Origin: Rosenbergiella collisarenosi
GTDB taxonomy: Bacteria; Pseudomonadota; Gammaproteobacteria; Enterobacterales; Enterobacteriaceae
DNA length: 64,000 nt
Direction: 5' to 3'
Assembly (NCBI RefSeq): GCF_018494085.1
Contig: NZ_JABBFP010000002.1
Coordinates: forward strand, 124,001-188,000
Notes under the pieces: model-generated
The model's input: the letters and a program-made list of their open reading frames with translations, nothing else
The model's database searches: none
What the model was told of the DNA's origin: nothing
Translations under genes and position numbers: made by a program
Shown: positions 54,636 to 64,000 of the stretch, in pieces
Layout of the letters: the number at the start of each line of letters is the position of its first letter
Position numbering within the stretch: position 1 is the first letter of the stretch

Positions 54636-55499
54636 TCAACTGACTCGGCGGTTACGGCGTTGTTGTTCATTATAAAAGTTGACGATGCCATCAGAAATAG
54701 CGCCTGCAATTTTTTTACGAAATGCGGTGGTTCCTAAAAGCTTTTCCTCGCTGGGATTCGTAATAAACGAGGTTTCGACTAACACAGAAGGGATAGACGG
54801 CGACTTTAGGACGGCGAAGGCGGCTTGTTCGGTATGTTGGCTGTGTAAATGGTGTACCGGGCGAATGGTATCGAGCACATGTTTACCGAGTGTTAAGCTA
54901 TTTTTAATGGTATCTGTCTGAACGAGATCGAAAAGGATCTGCTGAAGGTACTGGTCTTTCTGTTGGACCTTTAGTCCACCGACGGCATCTGCAGCATTCT
55001 CGCGATCAGAGAGATAGCGTGCCATTGCGCTACTTGCCCCACGGTTAGAGAGCGCGAAGACTGATGCGCCACGCGCGCTAGGGTCGGTGTAGCCGTCGGC
55101 ATGGATGGACATAAAAAGCGATGCGCCATGTTGTGAAGCGATTTCAACGCGTTGATAGAGCGGGATAAAATGGTCACTGTCACGGGTCAGACGCGCTTCA
55201 ATATGCGGGTGGCTGCTCAATAGTTGGCGAACAGTATTCGCTATTTCCAACACGACGTGCTTTTCCATTGAACCTTCTTCACCGACGGCTCCAGAATCGA
55301 TTCCGCCATGACCTGGGTCCAGCATGACGATGAACTTACCTGAGTTACTCTTTTTCGCTGCTGAATGCCGAGTGCGAGACGTCGGGAGCCGCGACTCTTC
55401 TGCCAACACAGCCCGCGGCGAGAGGACGGCCAGCGCGAGACCAGAAAAGAGTAATTGGCGGCGATTGACGAGCTGTTTTAGAGAGGCCAATTTTTTCAT
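54636..55499 (-). CDS. amiA: N-acetylmuramoyl-L-alanine amidase AmiA
   Basis: A 287-residue Tat-exported zinc amidase that splits septal peptidoglycan. The twin-arginine signal NRRQLLFSGLALAVLSPRA leads into the Amidase_3 domain: VMLDPGHGGIDSGAVGEEGS (first ligand His), SMEKHVV (Glu), FMSIHADGYTDPSARGASVF (His) and VLVETSFITNPSEE (catalytic Glu). It is divergent from ypeA. Confidence 0.95.
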   Translation of the reverse strand: MKKLASLKQLVNRRQLLFSGLALAVLSPRAVLAEESRLPTSRTRHSAAKKSNSGKFIVMLDPGHGGIDSGAVGEEGSMEKHVVLEIANTVRQLLSSHPHIEARLTRDSDHFIPLYQRVEIASQHGASLFMSIHADGYTDPSARGASVFALSNRGASSAMARYLSDRENAADAVGGLKVQQKDQYLQQILFDLVQTDTIKNSLTLGKHVLDTIRPVHHLHSQHTEQAAFAVLKSPSIPSVLVETSFITNPSEEKLLGTTAFRKKIAGAISDGIVNFYNEQQRRNRRVS

Positions 55500-55672
55500 T
55501 ATATTCAGATCCGTGAAGAGTTAATGAGAATTACTACTAATAATTAGGTTATATAATAACATTAGCGATATTGCTAACATTGAAATATTTCAGCCTTTTA
55601 CTGAGTATTGCCTTTTCTAACACCCATACTCACCCGCATAATAGTGCGTTTGTGTATAGGGGAGGTGAAAAA

Positions 55673-56098
55673 ATGGAAATTCGTGTTTTCGAACAACAAG
55701 ATATCGACGAAGTCATCACTCTGTGGGAGCGCTGCGATTTACTCAGACCTTGGAATGATCCAGAACTGGATATTGAACGTAAATTACGTCACGATGCCGA
55801 TCTCTTTCTGGTCGTTATCCTCTCGGGACAAATCGTGGGAAGCGTCATGGGAGGCTATGACGGCCATCGTGGTTCCGCTTATTACCTCGCAGTCCATCCC
55901 GACTACCAAGGTCGCGGCTTTGCCAACGCACTGATGAATCGATTGGAAAAGAAATTAATTGCCCGAGGCTGCCCGAAGCTCAATTTGCAGATTCGAGATG
56001 ATAACGATCAAGTTCTCGGCTTCTATGAAAAATTAGACTATGAAATCAATGAAGTCACTACACTCGGTAAGCGCTTGATTGAAGACCGTGAATATTAG
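55673..56098 (+). CDS. ypeA: GNAT acetyltransferase YpeA
   Basis: A 141-residue acetyltransferase. [20 protein letters not shown] start, [20 protein letters not shown] acetyl-CoA motif and [20 protein letters not shown] end match YpeA. A strong GGGGAGGTG ribosome site sets the ATG at 55673; the long frame to 55571 is rejected. Substrate unknown. Confidence 0.92.
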   Translation: MEIRVFEQQDIDEVITLWERCDLLRPWNDPELDIERKLRHDADLFLVVILSGQIVGSVMGGYDGHRGSAYYLAVHPDYQGRGFANALMNRLEKKLIARGCPKLNLQIRDDNDQVLGFYEKLDYEINEVTTLGKRLIEDREY

Positions 56099-56104
56099 AC
56101 GCCG

Positions 56105-56533
56105 ATGAGGGAACATTTCGATCTCGATGATGAAGTCGCGCCGCTGCCTTTTCTACTCTGGGTCATCTTATTGTTCCAAGCACGCGCATGGTTACTCTTA
56201 GTGATGGCTGGAGCATCTCGACAACAAGGCGATACACTGCTGCGTCTATTTGTTCCCGACACCTCGACATTCTTTGTCGGCCTAGCGATGGGGTTACCGG
56301 CCTTATTGTGCATGGTGCTTAGCGGCTATCGGCAACGCTTTCCCCGCGTATGGCGGGTGTGCCGCTATGTCCTATTGGTGAGCGGAGCGCTGTTGTGTAT
56401 CGGGCAATTGAGTCAATGGAATACCGTTGCACTTGAAGCCTCGCCGACACTATTCATTATGACGTTGTTCGACGGCCTGAATGAGTTCGCACTCTTTACC
56501 CTACCGCACTTAAAAAAGTGTTTTGTGCAATAA
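56105..56533 (+). CDS. yfeZ: YfeZ inner-membrane protein (DUF2919)
   Basis: A 142-residue protein with about four membrane helices (LPFLLWVILLFQARAWLLLV; FFVGLAMGLPALLCMVL; VLLVSGALLCIGQL) of the DUF2919 family. It starts 6 bases after ypeA. E. coli has yfeZ at the same place. Function unknown. Confidence 0.88.
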   Translation: MREHFDLDDEVAPLPFLLWVILLFQARAWLLLVMAGASRQQGDTLLRLFVPDTSTFFVGLAMGLPALLCMVLSGYRQRFPRVWRVCRYVLLVSGALLCIGQLSQWNTVALEASPTLFIMTLFDGLNEFALFTLPHLKKCFVQ

Positions 56534-56607
56534 GCACACTGCAAACTAAACTTTTTACGTGATGACGACTCCTAGTAGCATTGACTCGAGTCGCAAGAGG
56601 AATAGAA

Positions 56608-57222
56608 ATGAAAGTATTGCCCTGTGCCCTGTTAGCCAGTGCGGCGTTACTAAGTGGCTGTGCCGGTTCTAGCCATCCTACTGAAACGTCCAGTAGTTCC
56701 GTCCATTGGTATAACCCATTAAGCTATTCTTGGTCATCCGCGTTACCGTGGAACTGGTTTGGCTCTTCCGTGGCAGTGAGTGAGGAAGGCGTAGGGAAGG
56801 TGACGAGTTTAACCGCCTTTAACGTTGAAGCCATCACTAAAGGTATTGGTGGCGATTATACCTTGCGCCAAGGTATGGGCACGCACAATGGACAGATCGA
56901 AAGCTATATTCAGGCGCTACAAGGTCAACAGGTGGCTATGACCTTCTACGGTGATAGCACAGTAAACAAGATTGAGATCGCCGACAATAGTGTCGGAACC
57001 CCGAGCGATATTCGCTTCGGCGCACCGTTCTCTGCGTTATTTGATAAAGCCTATGGGCATTGTCAACCAGGTGCTGATAGCCAACATGTCCAGTGTAAGG
57101 TCCCCAATAGCCAACACCTCGAGGTGATTTATCAAGGGGAGTTCAGTGGGCCTGCCGGTATCATGCCTGCCGACGCGACACTTAAACAGTGGACGCTTTC
57201 TGACATTATCTGGCACGCCTGA
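56608..57222 (+). CDS. yfeY: RpoE-regulon-type lipoprotein YfeY (DUF1131)
   Basis: A 204-residue predicted lipoprotein. Lipobox LLSGC with modified Cys at 18; the mature part (AFNVEAITKGIGGDYTLRQG, AGIMPADATLKQWTLSDIIW) matches YfeY. In E. coli it is part of the envelope-stress regulon. AAGAGG precedes the ATG at 56608. Confidence 0.9.
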   Translation: MKVLPCALLASAALLSGCAGSSHPTETSSSSVHWYNPLSYSWSSALPWNWFGSSVAVSEEGVGKVTSLTAFNVEAITKGIGGDYTLRQGMGTHNGQIESYIQALQGQQVAMTFYGDSTVNKIEIADNSVGTPSDIRFGAPFSALFDKAYGHCQPGADSQHVQCKVPNSQHLEVIYQGEFSGPAGIMPADATLKQWTLSDIIWHA

Positions 57223-57332
57223 TCGTTATATATTTTTTAGCAATTACACAGCAGTAATCGGTATATAAAACTATTACTGCTTTCTTAGCCTTGTTAATAC
57301 ACTGATAACTTCAAGATTAACTGAGGTTGAGA

Positions 57333-58358
57333 GTGGGATTTTCAGGTATGAAGAGACTCTATGCATTATCGGTAGTGGGCACCATGCTGCTTGCTGCCCC
57401 GTCTGCCTATCCAGCCCAGTTACTTAATAGCTCCTATGACGTTTCACGTGAGCTTTACGAGCGCCTCAATCCCCTCTTTATTCAGCACTGGGATGCTGAG
57501 CATCCCCAGGATAAACTGACCCTGCGTCAGTCACATGGTGGTTCATCGAAACAAGCGCTAGCGTTGCTACAGGGGATGCGGGCGGATGTGGTGACCTTTA
57601 ACCAAGTTCCCGATATACAGATCCTGCATGACAAGGGCCGACTAATTCCTAGCGATTGGCAGCGGCGCTTGGCCAATAATAGTTCCCCCTATTATTCGAC
57701 GATGGCGCTGGTTGTACGGCGCGGTAATCCATTGCGAATTAATGGCTGGGATGATCTAGTTAAGCCTGGAGTGAAACTTATTTACCCCAATCCTAAAACC
57801 TCTGGCAATGGCCGCTATGCGTGGCTGGCTGCTTGGGGAGCCTTACGGATTTCCCATCACAATGACGACGGCGCGGTACAACGCGCGATGCGCCAGTGGG
57901 TAAGGAATACGCAGGTCGCCGATATCGGCGGGAGAGGGGCGACGCAAAGTTTTGTTAATCAACACCTAGGCGACGTGCTTATCACGTTCGAAGCGGAGGC
58001 ACGGGCGTTACAACAGCATTATCCTGCCGAGCAATATCAGGTTATCGTTCCGCGAACAAATATTAAAGCCGAGTTTCCCGTCACGTGGCTAGATCGAAAC
58101 ACTGAGCGGAATCATACGACTGCGGTCGCTAAAGCGTACTTAAATTTTCTTTATCAACCTGAGGCGCAGAATATCTTAACCAACTTCTATTACCGGACTT
58201 ACCATGCGACGCCAAGTCTGGTAGCTCAGCAACACTTCTCGCCGGTTCAATTCTTCACGGTTGAACAGCAGTTTGGGTCATGGCAGCACGCCATGCAATC
58301 ACAATTTGCCCCGCATGGGCAGTTCGATACATTGCAGTCCGCAGGACAATCATTATGA
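57333..58358 (+). CDS. cysP: Thiosulfate-binding protein
   Basis: A 341-residue periplasmic binding protein for thiosulfate/sulfate. After the signal peptide, LLNSSYDVSRELYERLNP, LRQSHGGSSKQALALLQGMR, YPNPKTSGNGRYAWLAAWGA and GDVLITFEAEA match CysP. Start taken as GTG 57333 (GAGG upstream); an ATG at 57348 is also possible. It ends overlapping cysT. Confidence 0.94.
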   Translation: MGFSGMKRLYALSVVGTMLLAAPSAYPAQLLNSSYDVSRELYERLNPLFIQHWDAEHPQDKLTLRQSHGGSSKQALALLQGMRADVVTFNQVPDIQILHDKGRLIPSDWQRRLANNSSPYYSTMALVVRRGNPLRINGWDDLVKPGVKLIYPNPKTSGNGRYAWLAAWGALRISHHNDDGAVQRAMRQWVRNTQVADIGGRGATQSFVNQHLGDVLITFEAEARALQQHYPAEQYQVIVPRTNIKAEFPVTWLDRNTERNHTTAVAKAYLNFLYQPEAQNILTNFYYRTYHATPSLVAQQHFSPVQFFTVEQQFGSWQHAMQSQFAPHGQFDTLQSAGQSL

Positions 58359-59188
58359 TTTTTTCACGTCAACGCCGTGTGTTACCCGGGTTCGGGTTGA
58401 GTTTGGGTACTAGCTTATTCTTCACCTGCTTGATCCTGTTATTACCGGTCAGTGCGCTGATACTACAGTTATCGCAGATGACACTCGCGGATTACTGGCG
58501 TGTGATAAGTGATCCGCAGCTGGTCGCCGCCTATAAAATAACGTTGCTTTGTGCGGCGGTGGCATCATTGTTTAATGCCGTATTTGGGACATTGATGGCG
58601 TGGGTATTAACGCGCTACCGCTTTCCAGGTCGTACCTTCCTCGATGGCTTAATGGATCTCCCTTTCGCCTTACCTACGGCGGTGGCCGGCCTTACTCTGG
58701 CAGGACTGTTCTCGTCCAATGGTTGGTATGGTCATTGGCTGGCCGAGCACGGTATTAAGGTCACTTATACGTGGTTAGGGATCGCCGTTGCCATGGCATT
58801 CACGAGTATTCCATTTGTGATCCGCACGGTACAACCCGTGCTCGAAGAGCTAGGCCCCGAGTATGAAGAGGCAGCCGAAACACTTGGCGCACGCCCTGCA
58901 CAGGCATTCTTTAAAGTTATCTTGCCAGAAATTGCCCCCTCGTTATTGGCGGGAACTGCATTATCGTTTACCCGCAGCTTGGGAGAGTTCGGTGCGGTTA
59001 TCTTCATCGCCGGTAACATCGCGTGGAAAACAGAAGTCATTTCGTTACTCATCTTCGTACGCCAACAAGAGTTCGATTTCCCGGCATCAAGCGCGATTGC
59101 CTCGGTGATTATGGGGGCATCGTTAGTCTTACTCTTTACCATCAACACACTACAGAGCCGCTATGGGCGCCGTCTGGGGGGGAAATAA
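58355..59188 (+). CDS. cysU: Sulfate/thiosulfate ABC permease CysT (CysU)
   Basis: A 277-residue permease, same length as E. coli. The ATPase-contacting EAA loop is EYEEAAETLGARPAQAFFKV and the membrane core is typical (TLMAWVLTRYRFPGRTFLD). ATGA overlap with cysP. Forms a heterodimer with CysW. Confidence 0.96.
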   Translation: MIFSRQRRVLPGFGLSLGTSLFFTCLILLLPVSALILQLSQMTLADYWRVISDPQLVAAYKITLLCAAVASLFNAVFGTLMAWVLTRYRFPGRTFLDGLMDLPFALPTAVAGLTLAGLFSSNGWYGHWLAEHGIKVTYTWLGIAVAMAFTSIPFVIRTVQPVLEELGPEYEEAAETLGARPAQAFFKVILPEIAPSLLAGTALSFTRSLGEFGAVIFIAGNIAWKTEVISLLIFVRQQEFDFPASSAIASVIMGASLVLLFTINTLQSRYGRRLGGK

Positions 59189-60033
59189 TGGCTGTCTCGA
59201 CACGCCCTTGGACAAAGTGGATCTTAATTACACTGGCAATCGTCAGTGCGGCGATTTTTCTGCTCGTCCCTCTGGTCTATATCTTCTGGCAAGCGTTAAG
59301 CGAAGGGGTTGGCGTTGCCCTACATAATTTACGCGATGGCGACATGCTGCATGCTATCTGGCTCACGGTACTTATTGCCTTAATCACTGTCCCAGTAAAT
59401 TTAATTTTTGGGACATTATTAGCTTGGCTAGTGAGCCGGTTTAACTTCCCAGGTCGGCAGTTCTTACTGACACTCTACGATATTCCCTTCGCCATATCGC
59501 CGGTCGTGGTGGGGCTGCTGTACCTCCTTTTCTGGGGGATCAATGGTCCGGCGGGTAGCTGGTTAGACGCACATAATATTCAGGTGATGTTTACCTGGCC
59601 GGGCATGGTGCTAGTCACTATCTTCGTGACCTGTCCGTTTGTCATTCGCGAGCTTGTGCCGGTCATGCTGAGCCAAGGAAGCCAAGAAGATGAAGCGGCG
59701 ATCCTGCTTGGGGCGAGTGGTTGGCAGATGTTCCGTCGCGTGACCCTACCTAATATCCGCTGGGCACTATTGTATGGCGTCGTATTAACCAATGCGCGGG
59801 CGATTGGCGAATTTGGAGCGGTATCGGTCGTCTCGGGAGCTATCCGTGGCGAAACCTACACCCTTCCGTTACAGGTCGAATTACTGAACCAAGATTATAA
59901 TACCGTTGGCGCTTTCACCGCGGCGGCTTTATTGGCTATGATGGCCATGGTCACCTTATGTTTAAAAAGTGTATTGCAATGGCGCTTAGAACGTCAGCAG
60001 CACGGCGCACAGGCAGGCGAAAATGAGCATTAA
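59188..60033 (+). CDS. cysW: Sulfate/thiosulfate ABC permease CysW
   Basis: A 281-residue permease. [40 protein letters not shown] (EAA loop) and [19 protein letters not shown] match CysW. Starts within the cysT stop (TAATG), with GGGGGGGAA upstream; longer frames lie inside cysT. Confidence 0.96.
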   Translation: MAVSTRPWTKWILITLAIVSAAIFLLVPLVYIFWQALSEGVGVALHNLRDGDMLHAIWLTVLIALITVPVNLIFGTLLAWLVSRFNFPGRQFLLTLYDIPFAISPVVVGLLYLLFWGINGPAGSWLDAHNIQVMFTWPGMVLVTIFVTCPFVIRELVPVMLSQGSQEDEAAILLGASGWQMFRRVTLPNIRWALLYGVVLTNARAIGEFGAVSVVSGAIRGETYTLPLQVELLNQDYNTVGAFTAAALLAMMAMVTLCLKSVLQWRLERQQHGAQAGENEH

Positions 60034-61099
60034 TATTAATCAGATTTCTAAATCGTTCGGTAGCACTCAGGTACTAAACGATATCAGTCTCGATATTCCA
60101 TCGGGTGAGATGGTGGCGCTACTCGGACCATCAGGGTCGGGTAAAACGACGCTATTAAGGATTATTGCAGGTCTCGAGAACCAGAATTCTGGAGAAATCC
60201 TGTTCCATGGTCGAGACGTCAGCCAGGTGCATGCCCGCGATCGCCAAGTTGGGTTCGTCTTCCAACACTATGCGCTATTTCGTCATATGAATGTCTTCGA
60301 TAATATTGCTTTCGGCTTAACAGTTATGCCGCGCAAGTCCCGGCCGAGTAAGGCGGCGATCCGTGAAAAAGTCACGAAATTGCTTGAGATGGTGCAGCTT
60401 AAAGAGTTTGCCAATCGCTATCCGGCTCAGCTGTCTGGTGGACAGAAACAGCGTGTCGCATTGGCGCGAGCGCTAGCGGTGGAACCGGCTATTTTGTTAC
60501 TTGATGAGCCGTTTGGTGCGCTGGATGCGCAGGTGCGTAAGGAACTACGGCGCTGGTTACGTCAGCTACACGAAGAGTTAAAGTTCACCAGTGTCTTCGT
60601 TACTCATGATCAGGAAGAGGCGATGGACGTTGCGGATCATATTGTGGTGATGAGCCAAGGTAATATCGAACAGCATGGCACGCCACAACAAGTCTGGCAG
60701 AACCCCGAAAGCCGCTTCGTCTTGGAATTTTTAGGGGAGATCAATCGGCTACCGGCCATCGTTCGCGGTAACAGCCTACAGATAGCTGGGCAGCATTGGC
60801 CATTAAGTAAACCGTATGACGTAGAGGGTGAGGTGGATCTCTTTCTGCGTCCTTGGGAGCTAAGCTGGTCGGCGCAAGCGGATAACGACCACCGTTTACC
60901 GGCTACAGTGCTCGAAGTGACCCCGCGCGGGCATTTCTGGCAGTTAAGTGTTGAGGCCAAAGGGGTGGCAATCGAACCGCTATCGGTGGTCAGTCAATCG
61001 GGGGTACCTCCCGAACGTGGCTCGACACTCTATCTCAACCTCAAGCAGGCCCGTGTCTACCAGCAAGACAATCTTTTAGCACCCCTTGCCTTTGCGTGA
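60023..61099 (+). CDS. cysA: Sulfate/thiosulfate ABC ATPase CysA
   Basis: A 358-residue ATPase. Walker [10 protein letters not shown] (about residues 36-44), signature [20 protein letters not shown], Walker [21 protein letters not shown] and switch His in [16 protein letters not shown]; a C-terminal TOBE-like domain follows. Overlaps cysW by 11 bases. With CysP, CysT and CysW it imports sulfate and thiosulfate. Confidence 0.97.
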   Translation: MSININQISKSFGSTQVLNDISLDIPSGEMVALLGPSGSGKTTLLRIIAGLENQNSGEILFHGRDVSQVHARDRQVGFVFQHYALFRHMNVFDNIAFGLTVMPRKSRPSKAAIREKVTKLLEMVQLKEFANRYPAQLSGGQKQRVALARALAVEPAILLLDEPFGALDAQVRKELRRWLRQLHEELKFTSVFVTHDQEEAMDVADHIVVMSQGNIEQHGTPQQVWQNPESRFVLEFLGEINRLPAIVRGNSLQIAGQHWPLSKPYDVEGEVDLFLRPWELSWSAQADNDHRLPATVLEVTPRGHFWQLSVEAKGVAIEPLSVVSQSGVPPERGSTLYLNLKQARVYQQDNLLAPLAFA

Positions 61100-61127
61100 T
61101 CAGACTGATAATTTCGAGGTTAGCGTT

Positions 61128-61161
61128 GCCATCAGCCTAGGTTCTTACCTAGGCTGATGGC
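61128..61161. terminator. Long perfect hairpin between cysA and cysM
   Basis: GCCATCAGCCTAGG (61128-61141) pairs perfectly with CCTAGGCTGATGGC (61148-61161) around TTCTTA. No strong T-run follows, so it may attenuate read-through or shield the cysA message end. Confidence 0.55.
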
Positions 61162-61183
61162 GTTTGAGCGATAGGAAAATAAT

Positions 61184-62068
61184 GTGACTACCCTTGAGAG
61201 TACGATAGGCAATACCCCATTAGTCCGGTTACAACGCCTGACCGTGGCGGGAGGCGGTGAGGTATGGGTTAAGCTTGAAGGTAACAACCCGGCAGGTTCG
61301 GTGAAAGACCGGGCTGCGTGGTCTATGGTACGCGAAGCCGAGTTGCGAGGCGAGATTACTCCCGGCGATACCTTAATCGAGGCGACCAGTGGTAATACGG
61401 GTATCGCATTAGCGATGATTAGCGCTCTACTGGGATACAAACTCAAACTCCTCATGCCGGATAATATGAGCATTGAGCGCCAAGCCGCGATGCAAGCCTA
61501 TGGCGCAGAACTCATTCTTATTAATTGTGAGCAGGGCATGGAGTATGCTCGCGATTATGCGCAGGAACTTGCGGCACAGGGGGCAGGGGTCGTCCTGGAC
61601 CAATTTAATAATCACGATAATGCACTGGCGCATTATCGGAGCACAGGCCCCGAAATTTGGCGACAAACCGCGGGGCGTATCACCCATTTTGTCTCCAGCA
61701 TGGGAACGACGGGTACCATCAGCGGAACGGGCCGTTTCCTCAAACAACAGGACCCTACGATCCAGGTTATCGGTTTACAGCCCGCCGCGGGTAGCCAAAT
61801 AGCGGGGATTCGCCATTGGGAAGGCGTTTACCAACCGGGGATTTATCAGCCCCAGTGGGTAGATGATATCGTGATGATGACGCAAGATCGTGCCGAGCAG
61901 ACAGCTCGTGCACTTGCGCAGCGGGAAGGGATCTTCGGTGGTATCAGCTCGGGAGGGGCGGTGTCAGCGGCGCTAGAGTTGGCGCAAGGACACCCTGAGC
62001 GAGTCGTGGTGGCGATAATCTGCGATCGGGGCGATCGTTACCTATCGACGGGTATTTTCGGCGGATAG
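61184..62068 (+). CDS. cysM: O-acetylserine/S-sulfocysteine synthase CysM
   Basis: A 294-residue PLP enzyme making cysteine from O-acetylserine with sulfide or thiosulfate. ESTIGNTPLVRLQRL, NNPAGSVKDRAAWSMV with the PLP Lys, ATSGNTGIALAM and GGISSGGAVSAALELA are canonical. Starts at GTG 61184, as in E. coli. Placement after the thiosulfate importer suits its thiosulfate use. Confidence 0.96.
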   Translation: MTTLESTIGNTPLVRLQRLTVAGGGEVWVKLEGNNPAGSVKDRAAWSMVREAELRGEITPGDTLIEATSGNTGIALAMISALLGYKLKLLMPDNMSIERQAAMQAYGAELILINCEQGMEYARDYAQELAAQGAGVVLDQFNNHDNALAHYRSTGPEIWRQTAGRITHFVSSMGTTGTISGTGRFLKQQDPTIQVIGLQPAAGSQIAGIRHWEGVYQPGIYQPQWVDDIVMMTQDRAEQTARALAQREGIFGGISSGGAVSAALELAQGHPERVVVAIICDRGDRYLSTGIFGG

Positions 62069-62156
62069 GCCGAGTAAAGCGTAATGATTGTGTAAAACTA
62101 ACAGAATATTACGAGAAAAGTCGTCATTATGGGGTAAGCGAGCCATAGGGATAAGT

Positions 62157-62837
62157 ATGAAAATTTTATTAGTTGAAGACGATCAAGAGCTAGGGCAGAT
62201 GTTAAGCCAGTATTTAGTCGGTGAGGGGATGCAGACTGATGTGATCACTCATGGGAAACGCGCGATAGAAATGATTAATCAAGCGCATTACGATGCGATG
62301 ATCCTCGACATTATGCTTCCGGACATTAATGGTATTGAAGTATTACGTCAGGTGCGCCAGCAGCACCGTTTACCGATCATTATGCTTACCGCCAAGGGCG
62401 AGAATATCGATCGCGTGATTGGCCTTGAAATGGGCGCCGACGACTACATGCCGAAGCCATGTTATCCGCGCGAGCTGGTAGCGCGTTTACGCTCGGTAAT
62501 GCGTCGATTCGAAGAGATCCCGACGGCACCCGGCGATAATCAACCTCTGACACTGAAAGCATTAGTGTTAAACCCCGCGATGCGGGCGGTGACTTGGCAA
62601 CAAACGCCGCTGGATTTGACCGCCTCTGAATTTAACTTACTTGAGTTACTGTTAGCCGCGGAAGATCGTGTGGTATCGAAGGACGAACTCTCTGAAAAAG
62701 CATTAGGACGCACGCGAGAGGCTTACGATCGCAGTGTCGATGTGCATATCAGCAATATTCGCCAGAAACTCTCCAAAACGACCGGCGATCAAATTTTTAT
62801 CGAAACAGTCCGTAGTATTGGCTATAAAATTCGATGA
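62157..62837 (+). CDS. OmpR/PhoB-family response regulator, CpxR-like
   Basis: A 226-residue response regulator. Receiver: acidic pair EDD (8-9), phospho-acceptor D51 in MILDIMLPDING, Thr78 and Lys100 in MGADDYMPKPCYPRELVARL. Winged-helix domain: DLTASEFNLLELLLAAEDRV and DRSVDVHISNIRQKL. Architecture and several motifs (KPxxxRELVARLR, YDRSVDVHISNIR) are close to CpxR. The start at 62157 has AGGGAT upstream. Its stop overlaps the kinase start (ATGA). Confidence 0.92.
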   Translation: MKILLVEDDQELGQMLSQYLVGEGMQTDVITHGKRAIEMINQAHYDAMILDIMLPDINGIEVLRQVRQQHRLPIIMLTAKGENIDRVIGLEMGADDYMPKPCYPRELVARLRSVMRRFEEIPTAPGDNQPLTLKALVLNPAMRAVTWQQTPLDLTASEFNLLELLLAAEDRVVSKDELSEKALGRTREAYDRSVDVHISNIRQKLSKTTGDQIFIETVRSIGYKIR

Positions 62838-64000
62838 ATCAGCGTTATCCACGGCGGCTATTTAGTAAGATGTTGCTCGCCTTTTTAATCGTGTTCTTGT
62901 TGATAAGCCAAGTGATATGGCTGGGCTTCTCGCTGTTTAGCCACGATGGTTCCCCCTTCGTTAAACAACAACGTAGCTTGCAGCAAGTTCAGCTCACGTC
63001 ACTCGCACAGCTTATTGCTCGTTCTGATACTGTCGCTGCCGAGTCATTGGTTAATAGCTGGAGCCCAGAGATTCGTCCGGTAATGACGCTGCGTAACGGG
63101 AGCGAGACAACGCCGGTCGTTGAAGATAGAGACCACGGAGTTCCCTTAATAGTTGTACAGCGCGTTATGGATAGTCAGGGCCAGCGTTATCTGCTGAGCT
63201 TGGATTATCGTGCACTAGAGCATTTTGACGAGCATGATCACCATTCATGGCATGATTCACTGCATATTCCGACACCGATGCTATTTTTTGCCCCTTTCTT
63301 AGGGCTATTCTTTAGTTTGCTACTGGCTTGGAACATGACTCGGCCAATACGCCAATTGCGCGAAGGCTTCGCAAAAATCTCACAGGGTGACCTGAGCGTA
63401 CGGCTCTATCCTTCCATGAAAAGGCGTTACGACGAGTTATCTATCGTGGCGCAAGATTTCGATGCAATGGTAGAGCGTATCGATGTCTTAGTGAAGGCGC
63501 GAGAAGCGTTACTGCATGATATCTCCCATGAATTACGCACACCGTTAGCGCGAGTACAATTAGCTGTCGGATTAGCTCGGCAAAGTGATGTTAATATTCC
63601 TCACTCTCTCGATCGTATCGATCTAGAAACCAAACGACTCGATAAGATGATCGGGGAGTTATTAACATTATCGAGAGCGGAACACGATGGTATCGATATT
63701 GATCAGTACTTTGATTTTATCGCGTTACTGGAAGCTATCCTCGTCGATATCCGTTACGAAGCGCATCCGCTGCAGGTGGATGTCATCGCCTATTATGATA
63801 GTTTGAAATCAGTGACCGTACAGGGCAACGCAGAGCTTGTTCGCCGCGCTATCGAGAATGTCTTACGTAATGCTCTGCGCTATTCATCGCGTAAGCAGGC
63901 AGTCGTGATAAAGCTTGATGTGGAGCGAGAGACGTTGCTGCTCACCATTTCCGACAGTGGCCCGGGAGTGGCAGAAGACAAGATATCGAGTATTTTCGAT
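62834..64000 (+). CDS. Sensor histidine kinase, CpxA-like (3' end beyond window)
   Basis: 389 codons are present without a stop. TM1 is about residues 13-33; the periplasmic part is about 34-148, and TM2 about 149-167, followed by HAMP, then the H-box LLHDISHELRTPLARVQLAV with H232, the N-box ENVLRNALRYS and the start of the G1 box DSGPGV. The kinase core resembles CpxA. The periplasmic end, residues 130-144, reads HFDEHDHHSWHDSLH, unusually rich in His and Asp and suited to metal binding. Partner of the preceding regulator. Confidence 0.93.
   Translation, partial: MNQRYPRRLFSKMLLAFLIVFLLISQVIWLGFSLFSHDGSPFVKQQRSLQQVQLTSLAQLIARSDTVAAESLVNSWSPEIRPVMTLRNGSETTPVVEDRDHGVPLIVVQRVMDSQGQRYLLSLDYRALEHFDEHDHHSWHDSLHIPTPMLFFAPFLGLFFSLLLAWNMTRPIRQLREGFAKISQGDLSVRLYPSMKRRYDELSIVAQDFDAMVERIDVLVKAREALLHDISHELRTPLARVQLAVGLARQSDVNIPHSLDRIDLETKRLDKMIGELLTLSRAEHDGIDIDQYFDFIALLEAILVDIRYEAHPLQVDVIAYYDSLKSVTVQGNAELVRRAIENVLRNALRYSSRKQAVVIKLDVERETLLLTISDSGPGVAEDKISSIFD

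Overview
The window reads as chromosomal DNA of an enterobacterium (Enterobacterales). Most of the right half follows the E. coli K-12 gene order around 53-56 min (ppx-ppk, purNM, upp-uraA, hda, bepA, bcp, gcvR-dapA-bamC, purC, ypfJ-tmcA-ypfH-ypfN, dapE-yffB, hemF, amiA-ypeA-yfeZ-yfeY, cysPTWA-cysM). Many blocks that E. coli carries between these genes are missing. This, with mid-range base composition, suggests a small-genome plant- or insect-associated lineage such as Erwiniaceae (Tatumella, Rosenbergiella or Pantoea-like). The genus is an inference, not proven here.

Layout. 1-2360: the 5' end of an RluA-type pseudouridine synthase, a YhcN-like secreted peptide, a YbiI-like zinc-finger protein and a histidine phosphatase. 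2382-7368: a catabolic cassette of APC permease, soluble Cache-domain protein, GntR regulator, aldehyde dehydrogenase and exported SnoaL-fold protein, followed by the decayed tail of a DapA-family gene. 7562-8177: a StbDE/RelBE-like toxin-antitoxin pair with a palindromic operator. 8757-12316: a GNAT enzyme, then a putative three-gene operon (Tat-exported cupin, exported Rossmann-fold reductase, nucleotide-carrier-like transporter). 12541-14625: an accessory patch with small genes, a pseudogene and two candidate microproteins. 14722-20962: a sugar porter with an RpiR regulator, then a complete iron-siderophore ABC importer. 21361-23502: a TonB-dependent receptor divergent from the importer, with Fur-like sites between them. 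24006-26845: the ddc-dat operon for 1,3-diaminopropane. 27131-28814: mgtE and yfgG.

28873-62068 is conserved core: polyphosphate metabolism (ppk-ppx with a TehB-like methyltransferase), a secreted beta-propeller lactonase, purine synthesis (purMN and purC, each with a good PurR box), uracil salvage (upp-uraA), replication control (hda, starting at CTG), outer-membrane assembly (bepA, bamC), lysine synthesis (dapA, dapE), tRNA acetylation (tmcA), asparagine uptake (ansP), peptidoglycan enzymes (ampH, amiA), haem synthesis (hemF) and sulfate/thiosulfate assimilation (cysPTWA, cysM). The right edge has a CpxRA-like two-component pair whose kinase has a histidine/aspartate-rich periplasmic segment; it is cut by the window end.

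I saw no tRNA, rRNA, CRISPR array, insertion sequence or prophage. No single locus is clearly a new defence or biosynthetic system. The best candidates for undescribed biology are the exported reductase/cupin/nucleotide-carrier operon, the soluble Cache protein coupled to a GntR regulator, the His-rich sensor kinase, and the microproteins near 14.5 kb.
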